Below, in pieces: positions 22,964 through 27,885 of a stretch of DNA of 27,885 nucleotides. Each line of letters opens with the position of its first letter. Position 1 is the stretch's first letter. Source of the DNA: a virus. Under the pieces are notes generated by a model. That model worked only from the letters and a program-made list of their open reading frames with translations, was not told the DNA's origin and did no database searches. Made by a program: the position numbers and the translations under genes. Where the stretch lies: IMG/VR virus record IMGVR_UViG_3300046529_000375, positions 1 through 27,885 of that record. The stretch is one strand, 5' to 3'.

Positions 22964-24238
22964 TTAACGCCACAAGCCCTGCCGCTGATTGATTGGCCCC
23001 ATCCGGCGGAGCCGCTGGAGAACTTCCTTCGGGATTTTCATCTGCGCCGGGATGAGGCTTGAACACATGACGGCCAGCGATAGCGCCATCACGCAATCAT
23101 CATAGCCCCCTTCAGCCGCTGTATAGCGGACACCAGTGCGCGTCACCTCATATTCAAAGCTCAGTAGCTCTTGGGCGAGAACGCCGTCCGGGTAGCTTAC
23201 GTTATGGCTCTGGATAGCCACAGCGAGCCCCTCCATTAGCTTCTGCTTACTCCCTTGGCTGAACTGATACCCCTCAAAGTTCTGGCCGCCCTGCTGTTGA
23301 AGCCGCTCAACGATGGGGTCGCCCACGCCAGTCGAGTCCACGAGCGCAGGCGTACGTCCGACCATGGAGATCATCCGGTTTATCGTCACCTCCCACGCAA
23401 TCCCCTGCCACCGCTCGAACCGGCAAAGCCGATGTGATTTATCCAGGGCACAGCCAACCGTGTAGTTTTGTGATTTAGCCAAGTCCCAGCCCCACCATGC
23501 TGGCGGTTCTGGAGATAGCCCCGCGACGATACATCCACGAATATGCTGCTCGCCAAAAGGATTCCCCCCCTCATCCGATGGCTCTGCGAGATACAGCTCC
23601 CGCCATGCAGATTCCGGCATCTGTGTCCTGGCGTCAGCGACCTCCTTCTCATCAAGCACCCCCGCGGCGACCGCATCGGCGGCTATGATCTTATGGTACG
23701 CCATCTCCGGGTCGCCCCGCTCCGCTTGGCGAGCAAGATTAAAGAACCAGTTTTTGCGGCCCCGGACGTTGCCTATAATGCGAATGGGACCGCGCGTGTA
23801 GGTAAGCGTCGACCGCAGAGCAATCCACGCCTGCTCCTTCGTGCGGCTAGCCTCGTCCACTACCGCGGCGTAGACATCCTCGCCGTAAAGTGAATCTGGT
23901 TTATCCCCCGATTTGAACCAGACAGTCGTTCCGTTTAGGAGCCGGATGTGCTGCGGATGCGAGAGGCTCGCTATATACATCTCACGGGGGACCGAGGAGC
24001 ACATGCGGCGGAAGGCAATCGCCGCCTGTTCGGAAACCGGCGCAACCCACCACAAATTCCAGCCAGAATGGCCGAAGAGCGCCTGCTCGACGAGCCACGC
24101 GATAGCTCCGGATGTTTTGCCGCTCTTGGTACTGGCCTCGATGACGCTGATACGCTTCGGATCGAAGATCGCGGCGCGCTGCTTTTCATAGAACCTCGGG
24201 CGGTGATAGTGGAGCTTGTACTCGTCGATGGTAATCAC
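22964..24238 (-). CDS. terL: Terminase large subunit
   Basis: 424 aa, GTG start overlapping the small-subunit stop (GTGA at 24235-24238). The ATPase domain has a Walker A variant ASTKSGKT (35-42) and Walker B YAAVVDEASR with Asp128 and Glu129. The nuclease domain has WGWDLAKSQNYT (Asp252), VDSTGVGDPIVE (Asp301) and YDDCVMALSLA (Asp380/381), the three acidic clusters of the RNase H-like terminase nuclease. Length is normal. It packages genomic DNA into procapsids and cuts concatemers. It is on the minus strand, convergent with the lysis block; its stop lies in a perfect palindrome GCGTTAACGC (22961-22970). Confidence 0.92.
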   Translation of the reverse strand: MITIDEYKLHYHRPRFYEKQRAAIFDPKRISVIEASTKSGKTSGAIAWLVEQALFGHSGWNLWWVAPVSEQAAIAFRRMCSSVPREMYIASLSHPQHIRLLNGTTVWFKSGDKPDSLYGEDVYAAVVDEASRTKEQAWIALRSTLTYTRGPIRIIGNVRGRKNWFFNLARQAERGDPEMAYHKIIAADAVAAGVLDEKEVADARTQMPESAWRELYLAEPSDEGGNPFGEQHIRGCIVAGLSPEPPAWWGWDLAKSQNYTVGCALDKSHRLCRFERWQGIAWEVTINRMISMVGRTPALVDSTGVGDPIVERLQQQGGQNFEGYQFSQGSKQKLMEGLAVAIQSHNVSYPDGVLAQELLSFEYEVTRTGVRYTAAEGGYDDCVMALSLAVMCSSLIPAQMKIPKEVLQRLRRMGPINQRQGLWR

Positions 24239-24732
24239 GCCGCGCCATTCCCGCTCTTGGGCGGCTCCGGCGGAGGCAGCGCCCTCCCGCCCTCAAAGAC
24301 CGTAAGGGTGAATACCTTCTTCCGCTCACCTTCCTCCACCTGCGGCGTAGGCGCGATGGCAATAGCCCGGAACTTGGGAGACTGGAACTCGGCTAGCATC
24401 TTTGCCGTGTCGCGAGCTTCCGCTAACCACTCGCGGAACAAACCTAGGAGGTGCTCTGCCTTTGCTCCCATCCCGGTCTTGTCATCAATCACCTTGATGG
24501 AAACTATCTCTTCTTCGCTGGGCTTCAGAAGCGCCGCCGCCCCCTCAAAAAGCTTCTGATATCGCTCTAGCGCTTCAACGCCTAACTCGCGGCCCTGCTC
24601 GTGCGCCCGCGACATCTGCCGTTTAGCGATGTCCGCCGCGAGGAGCTCGCGTTCAATCGTAGCTTTATTCTTCGAGCCCTTGGCGCGACCGGCATATCGC
24701 GGGTGACCGGGCTGTGCTCCACGCTTTGGCAT
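24235..24732 (-). CDS. Terminase small subunit candidate
   Basis: 165 aa. Start taken as the ATG at 24732, with AGGG five bases upstream; a GTG at 24738 is in frame. The opening MPKRGAQPGHPRYAGRAKGSKNKATIERELLAADIAKRQMSRA shows the Gly-Arg-x-x-G-x-x-x-x-x-K beginning common to phage small terminases and packaging DNA-binding proteins. Residues 85-115 are helical (KAEHLLGLFREWLAEARDTAKMLAEF). The C-terminus is Pro/Glu-rich. The overlap with terL by four bases supports the role: recognising viral DNA for packaging. No experimentally defined HTH is visible by eye. Confidence 0.65.
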   Translation of the reverse strand: MPKRGAQPGHPRYAGRAKGSKNKATIERELLAADIAKRQMSRAHEQGRELGVEALERYQKLFEGAAALLKPSEEEIVSIKVIDDKTGMGAKAEHLLGLFREWLAEARDTAKMLAEFQSPKFRAIAIAPTPQVEEGERKKVFTLTVFEGGRALPPPEPPKSGNGAA

Positions 24733-24739
24733 AAACACC

Positions 24740-24907
24740 CTATACCATGCGAGCCGCCTTCATGCGACGGCGTGAGCGTGCTGCATTCCGGGAGGCGGCT
24801 GACCATCGCGGCATAAGGCATCGCTGGCACATCGTCCAGCGGCCATAGCGCTGCCGCTTAGCGCACTTGGCGCAGCGCAATGTTTGCTGTGAGGTTTTGG
24901 AAGTCAT
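24740..24907 (-). CDS. Small zinc-ribbon protein, 55 aa, leading the terminase operon
   Basis: Read on the minus strand from ATG 24907, preceded by GAGGG six bases before it, to TAG 24740. The sequence has MTSKTSQQTLRCAKCAKRQR, then WTMCQRCLMPRW, giving Cys12-x2-Cys15 and Cys27-x2-Cys30, the ligands of a zinc ribbon or knuckle. The last about 20 residues are strongly basic (RNAARSRRRMKAARMV), suiting nucleic-acid binding. The stop is a few bases before the small terminase start. Such CxxC-CxxC microproteins often sit next to terminase or HNH genes, but an HNH endonuclease motif (H-N-H) is absent. A packaging or transcription cofactor is inferred. Confidence 0.72.
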   Translation of the reverse strand: MTSKTSQQTLRCAKCAKRQRYGRWTMCQRCLMPRWSAASRNAARSRRRMKAARMV

Positions 24908-24927
24908 TGCGCGCCCTCAAAGAAAGT

Positions 24928-24996
24928 GCCGCCCGGCCTCGGCTGGTGAAGGACGCTCAAGGGGGGCGAATCCGAGGAGCCCGAGGACCGGGCGGC
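24928..24996. repeat. Long inverted repeat in the divergent 24908-25105 intergenic region
   Basis: Arms GCCGCCCGGCCTCGG (24928-24942) and CCGAGGACCGGGCGGC (24981-24996) pair with one bulged base around a 38-base loop containing GGGGGG. The region lies between the minus-strand terminase operon and the plus-strand gene at 25106, so promoters for both should be here. I see no clean -35/-10 pair. A terminase recognition (pac or cos) element or an RNA structure is possible. No U tract follows. Confidence 0.55.
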
Positions 24997-25105
24997 ATCT
25001 CCCGCGTACCAGAGGCCGCCTCCGACTTCAAGCTAGACTTGCCCGCCATCCAGAGCCTAGAATCTTTAGGGGGCTAATTTTCACCGAGCAAAAGGGACGC
25101 TGTTT

Positions 25106-25468
25106 ATGAAAGATGACCCATCGGACGCAATGTGCATCGCCCTAGTCCAACATCTCGACGGTCAGGGCATTCTCTGGCCTGTGCCGACGAGCAGTCGTGA
25201 TCCTATCGAACGCGAGCGTTTATCGCAGCGGCGCTGCACAATGAACGCCTTGCTGGCTCGCGGTCTGATCCGCTACGACCGGCGCAATATCCGTGGTCAT
25301 CTGACATACATCACCGATGCTGGCCGGGGTGAGCTGGCAAGGGTTCTCGGCAAATGGGCAGATATCGGAATGGCCGCTTATATCGCGGCAATAGACGCCG
25401 GGGCCGACGATCTGGCTGCGGTCCTTCGCCGCTCTCCAGCTAGACCGGAGGCCGAACAAGCGGCCTAG
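25106..25468 (+). CDS. Winged-helix-like protein, 120 aa
   Basis: ATG 25106 with AAGGGAC about nine bases upstream. The sequence has MCIALVQHLDGQGILWPVPTSS, then RLSQRRCTMNALLARGLIRYDRRNIRGHLTYITDAGRGELARVLGKWAD. The element 'L-x-x-R-G-L-I-x-y-x-x-x-x-x-x-g-x-x-x-Y-x-I-T-d-a-G-R-x-x-L' is the recognition helix and beta wing seen in MarR-like and many phage winged-helix proteins. It is divergent from the terminase operon and convergent with the 7-deazaguanine genes, so it may regulate one of them. DNA binding is inferred. Confidence 0.65.
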   Translation: MKDDPSDAMCIALVQHLDGQGILWPVPTSSRDPIERERLSQRRCTMNALLARGLIRYDRRNIRGHLTYITDAGRGELARVLGKWADIGMAAYIAAIDAGADDLAAVLRRSPARPEAEQAA

Positions 25469-25469
25469 T

Positions 25470-25515
25470 GGGGGAATGGTGGCCGGGCAAAGATTTTCCA
25501 CCCGGCCGCTCCCCC
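25470..25515. terminator. Convergent hairpin between 25468 and 25558
   Basis: GGGGG (25470-25474) and GGCCGGG (25481-25487) pair with CCCGGCC (25501-25507) and CCCCC (25511-25515), giving a GC-rich stem with an internal mismatch and a 13-base loop CAAAGATTTTCCA. It lies just beyond the stop of the plus gene and before the stop of the minus gene, so it may terminate both. There is no downstream T tract in either direction. Confidence 0.5.
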
Positions 25516-25557
25516 TCCGTTCTACAGCCGAGATTTTGGCCGCGCTCCGAGTTGCGA

Positions 25558-25812
25558 TCATGGCGCGATGCAAGTCACTCTGACCCCAGAATGGACACCA
25601 ACGCTCATCACCTCGGCTCCGAGCGTCACGGCGCAGAGTTGCGTTAGCGCTTCTTGAAACTGTTGTTTTTGTCCAGCGTGAGTGGCGAAGAAAGCGACAA
25701 TCTTTTCGACCTCGATGATGCCCTCACTTTCGATAGTGAAGGCATAAAGGTCAGTATCGCCAGGATTGACCGGGCACCGAGCTCTTACTTGAATTTCGTA
25801 GACGTTCCTCAT
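25558..25812 (-). CDS. Small T-fold-like protein next to queE
   Basis: 84 aa, ATGA overlap with the queE stop. The sequence ARCPVNPGDTDLYAFTIESEGIIEVEKIVAFFATHAGQKQQFQEALTQLCAVTLGAEVMSVGVHSGVRVTCIAP recalls tunnelling-fold enzymes (FolE, QueD and QueF): C-P-V near the N-terminus, the V-E pair (about 35-36), the Q-E pair (about 53-54) and a G-x-H-S-G-V strand near the end. It is shorter than QueD (near 120) and lacks the His triad of the zinc site, so it is either a minimal relative, a regulatory half or unrelated. The operon position supports a role in 7-deazaguanine chemistry. Confidence 0.5.
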   Translation of the reverse strand: MRNVYEIQVRARCPVNPGDTDLYAFTIESEGIIEVEKIVAFFATHAGQKQQFQEALTQLCAVTLGAEVMSVGVHSGVRVTCIAP

Positions 25813-26417
25813 GGGAGTCCGATAATTTTATGCATTTGCAAACTGAGCCTCCACCAAGGATGATCCATGATGTAGGCAATAGCCGCTTCGGTGTTGCTCT
25901 TGCGCTTCGGACCGTCCATCGGCTGCAAAGCGTAATGATCAGCAGCAACGCGCATTTTGACCACTTCAGGATCGTGCCCAATTTGGGGGTAGACCAGCTT
26001 AACTTCGTCGGCGTAAACCTGCATTAGCTGAGCTCCTTGTTTCGGACTCACGCAAAGCCAATCGACGCCAGACGGGGATATCAGCGTACCGTTAGTCTCG
26101 ACGTGCACTCTCAACCCGCGACGATGCACTGCATCAATCAAATTCGCGTCGAGTTGCAACACCGGCTCGCCACCAGTAAACACCACAAATTCACAGCCAT
26201 CGCCCACGCTCTCAATTGCATCAGCCAGCTCTACACAGGCATACCCGCGGCCGCCAATAAACTCGGTATCGCAGAATTTACAGACAGCTGCAGCCCGGTC
26301 CTGCTCGCGGCCGCTCCACAAATTGCACCCGGTGAAGCGGCAAAACACTGCCGCCCGTCCAGCATGAATGCCCTCGCCCTGCAAGGTTCTAAAGATTTCT
26401 TTAACCATGTAGGTCAT
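25809..26417 (-). CDS. queE: 7-carboxy-7-deazaguanine synthase, radical SAM
   Basis: 202 aa. It opens VKEIFRTLQGEGIHAGRAAVFCRFTGCNLW and has Cys31-x14-Cys46-x2-Cys49, the CX14CX2C cluster-binding motif described for Burkholderia multivorans QueE rather than the usual CX3CX2C. Then CDTEF, the FTGGEP motif (80-85) for SAM binding, and VETNG (106-110). Near the end SNTEAAIAYIMDHPWWRLSLQMHKIIGLP fits the family close. QueE makes 7-carboxy-7-deazaguanine from carboxytetrahydropterin, the third step to preQ0. Neighbours are a dpdA-like gene upstream (25-base gap) and a T-fold-like gene downstream. Confidence 0.9.
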   Translation of the reverse strand: MTYMVKEIFRTLQGEGIHAGRAAVFCRFTGCNLWSGREQDRAAAVCKFCDTEFIGGRGYACVELADAIESVGDGCEFVVFTGGEPVLQLDANLIDAVHRRGLRVHVETNGTLISPSGVDWLCVSPKQGAQLMQVYADEVKLVYPQIGHDPEVVKMRVAADHYALQPMDGPKRKSNTEAAIAYIMDHPWWRLSLQMHKIIGLP

Positions 26418-26442
26418 GCGGCAATGCCACCCGAAAGCGTGA

Positions 26443-27051
26443 TCAGGGTTCCCACTTGAATCCTATCTGCTGGCGCGCATTCTCAAGTCTTGGCAATGTT
26501 ACTGCATAGCGCGACACGCTTGATCCGTCGAAACTATCGACACCCGCAGCCTCGCACATGTGAATGCGGCGCACACTGTTGACCCGGCCGACATGCAGGA
26601 CGATGCGCTTTTGTCTCGCCACCTTCCCCCATATCGCCATCGTTGCCTCTTTCCACTCAGTTGTCCCGCCGATAAAAATTCCGTCAATGCCATTGATAGG
26701 TTCAATGTCGGCCTCGATCATTCCGTCTTGCACCGCAAGATAATTCGGGCAATCGCCAAGACGCGGCAACCAACTCAGACTGTATTCCAATGAACCGAGA
26801 CCACCGGCAACAATATCCGGCAGTACCACGAAGTCCGAACCCTTCCCCAGCTTGCGATAGGCAGCCAAAAAGGCCGTCGTGTCGAATGAACACTGACGCT
26901 GGAACGCGTGCCAAGCTCCATTGTCCAGCGCATATTTGAACCCCTCCGGGCAGTGAAGGTCTTTAGGCGATACCATAATCCGCCAATCCGCGCGTCGCAA
27001 AACAGCTAGATTGCGCCTGTTTCCAGTTCGACTCGCATAGGCGATCATCAT
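26443..27051 (-). CDS. dpdA: DpdA-like DNA guanine transglycosylase (TGT-related)
   Basis: 202 aa, start ATG 27051 (a second ATG at 27048) with AAGGAG seven bases upstream. Motifs: KYALDNGAWHAF with Asp43, SDFVVLPDIVAGG with Asp79, YLAVQDGM with Gln108, GIFIGGTTEWK (GG at 128-129), LHVGRVNS and AGVDSFDGSSVSRYA with Asp172/Asp175. The G-x-D-x-F-D line corresponds to the catalytic Asp region of tRNA-guanine transglycosylases, while the compact length and 'HVGRVNS' line fit phage DpdA-type enzymes that exchange guanine in DNA for a 7-deazaguanine. It precedes queE in one operon, consistent with DNA modification against restriction. Activity on tRNA cannot be excluded. Confidence 0.78.
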   Translation of the reverse strand: MMIAYASRTGNRRNLAVLRRADWRIMVSPKDLHCPEGFKYALDNGAWHAFQRQCSFDTTAFLAAYRKLGKGSDFVVLPDIVAGGLGSLEYSLSWLPRLGDCPNYLAVQDGMIEADIEPINGIDGIFIGGTTEWKEATMAIWGKVARQKRIVLHVGRVNSVRRIHMCEAAGVDSFDGSSVSRYAVTLPRLENARQQIGFKWEP

Positions 27052-27118
27052 CGCGGCGCTCCTTCTATTGCCTTATTCAGATGTTGCGTAGCAATGCTAA
27101 CCGCGCGCCACAACCCCG

Positions 27119-27151
27119 CCGCCCCGGCCGGTACTTCTCCGGCCGGGGCGG
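27119..27151. terminator. Perfect 13-bp GC hairpin after the DUF932 gene
   Basis: CCGCCCCGGCCGG (27119-27131) and CCGGCCGGGGCGG (27139-27151) are exact inverted repeats with a 7-base loop TACTTCT. It starts 11 bases past the minus-strand stop of the DUF932 gene and lies 67 bases before the dpdA start. There is no T run, so it may act as a terminator, attenuator or mRNA end-protecting structure. Confidence 0.6.
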
Positions 27152-27162
27152 AAAGCCGTGGC

Positions 27163-27885
27163 TCAAGCAGCCGCGAGAACTTCCTTCCACTGGTTCTTCG
27201 GCAGGTCGAGGAGCATCCCGCCCATCGCCTCAATCTCGACGGCGCGGTCGTAGTCGCGGGCGCTATGAGCCTGCGCAGTGACGGCGTTGAGCATCCCCCA
27301 TGCGGAGAGGTCGCCACCTTCGATTAACGCCCGCAGGATGCCGCCGGTCTCGGTCTCGGTCGCGCCGACCTTCTGAGCGAGGACCTCGACGGCCTTTGCT
27401 GGGTTGCCGGTAACGATGCCCTCGGTGAGCCCCTGCATCTTAAGCAGGTTCGCCCGGAAGCGGGTCTCGTCGACGACGGCGCGGACCATGTCGCGGACCT
27501 TGAGGAGGACCGCCTTGTCGTCGGCTTTGCGCGTATCGTCAGCCCAATCCATCTCGCCAGTTTCCTCGGCCTGCCGTCCGACGTGGTTGCGCCGGAAGGC
27601 GTCCGCGGTCTTCATGCCGTTGAGGCAGATCAACCGCCAGAGGAGGCCATGGACCGCTACTGCGCCGAGCCCGACCTCGCTGTTCGAGATGATGCCGCCC
27701 GCCTGCACGATGTCGCCTTTCTTCACCTCACCCTCGATGGTCGGGATAACGAAGTGGATATAGAGCCGCCGGTCGGTGATCTCGCAGGACGGAATCTGTA
27801 CGCCGGGAAGCTCAGCGAGGACGGGGAGGGTTGCGTTGGCAATCTCCTCGTTCTCAATGCGTTGGTAGCGGTCGGAAAGGAGCGC
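27163..27885 (-). CDS. DUF932 phage/plasmid-like protein (5' end outside the window)
   Basis: The minus-strand frame is open from the last base of the window to the stop at 27163, about 240 residues; an internal GTG at 27726 is not a convincing start. The segment ALLSDRYQRIENEEIANATLP, then RRLYIHFVIPT and GDIVQAGGIISNSEVGLGAVAVHGLLWRLICLNGM, is the DUF932 (TIGR03299-like) core: L-x-D-x-Y-x-x-i-x-n-e-e, and 'S-e-v-G-x-g-a-x-x-v'. The C-terminal half is helical (AKAVEVLAQKVGATETETGGILRALIEGGDLSAWGMLNAVTAQAHSARDYDRAVEIE). The family is common on phages and plasmids; its function is not established. It heads the minus-strand operon with dpdA and queE. Confidence 0.82.
   Translation of the reverse strand, partial: ALLSDRYQRIENEEIANATLPVLAELPGVQIPSCEITDRRLYIHFVIPTIEGEVKKGDIVQAGGIISNSEVGLGAVAVHGLLWRLICLNGMKTADAFRRNHVGRQAEETGEMDWADDTRKADDKAVLLKVRDMVRAVVDETRFRANLLKMQGLTEGIVTGNPAKAVEVLAQKVGATETETGGILRALIEGGDLSAWGMLNAVTAQAHSARDYDRAVEIEAMGGMLLDLPKNQWKEVLAAA

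Noticed and set aside
23948-24559. 203-residue plus-strand frame opposite the terminase genes
   Set aside because: The minus strand encodes a clear large terminase with Walker and nuclease motifs.
24957-25049. 30-residue minus-strand frame upstream of the zinc-ribbon gene
   Set aside because: Weak start context and it runs through the inverted repeat, so the Pro/Arg/Gly sequence is explained by that structure.
24880-25077. 65-residue plus-strand frame in the divergent region
   Set aside because: No ribosome site, overlaps the zinc-ribbon gene start and the inverted repeat; its Arg/Gly composition fits GC-rich noncoding DNA.
26443-27051. Ordinary tRNA-guanine transglycosylase
   Set aside because: About 200 residues is far shorter than Tgt (near 370) and the Cys/His zinc site of Tgt is absent, so a DpdA-type phage enzyme is a better fit.

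Overview
The window is a GC-rich piece of a contractile-tailed (myovirus-type) phage or prophage genome. Nothing host-like is seen: no rRNA, tRNA, integrase or chromosomal housekeeping gene. The baseplate and tail set (DUF3383 sheath, gp25-like, J-like, gp138-like spike, DUF2612) is the type known from Bcep781-, E217- and Pam3-like phages. The tail-collar protein resembles those I associate with phages of Alphaproteobacteria (Rhizobiales), so such a host is a reasonable but unproven guess.

Layout. (1) 1-7006, plus strand: end of an unknown gene, a small unknown gene, then a block of host-contact candidates: a glycine-rich adhesin-like protein, an 885-residue protein made of about 23 short repeats, a small beta-rich protein, a GH54/LamG-like protein, another small protein, and a pectate-lyase-fold tail-spike candidate. 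(2) 7008-17325, plus strand: the tail and baseplate operon, in order tail terminator, sheath, tube, two-frame tail assembly chaperone with an A AAT TTT slippery site, tape measure, Dit-like protein, baseplate plug, hub, spike, gp25-like wedge, J-like wedge, DUF2612 protein. Genes are tightly packed, often with ATGA or TGA-N-ATG junctions. (3) 17322-18635: a tail-collar fibre that carries a signal-peptide-like N-terminus. (4) 18646-22914, plus strand: lysis and accessory genes, namely a GH19 endolysin, a 35-residue membrane peptide, an alpha/beta-hydrolase-like protein, a two-helix holin candidate, a peptidoglycan-binding-domain protein, a Tad2/DUF2829-like anti-defence candidate and a membrane-anchored coiled-coil protein. 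(5) 22964-24907, minus strand: large terminase, small terminase candidate and a 55-residue CxxC...CxxC zinc-ribbon protein. (6) 25106-25468, plus strand: a winged-helix-like protein, divergent from the terminase operon. (7) 25558-27885, minus strand: a DUF932 protein (runs off the window), then dpdA-like transglycosylase, queE and a small T-fold-like gene, which together look like part of a 7-deazaguanine DNA-modification pathway.

How it fits together. Region 2 builds the tail; regions 1 and 3 supply receptor binding; region 4 releases progeny; region 5 packages DNA; region 7 probably replaces guanine in phage DNA with a 7-deazaguanine derivative to evade restriction. The most unusual points are the ETN/ETQ-x-FLGRF repeat protein, whose repeat recurs at the C-terminus of the DUF2612 baseplate protein more than 12 kb away, and an about 65-70 residue TGSIGGTTL module inserted into three different tail proteins. 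Head genes are absent and presumably lie before position 1 or elsewhere. All functional calls are from reading the sequence; no database search was run.
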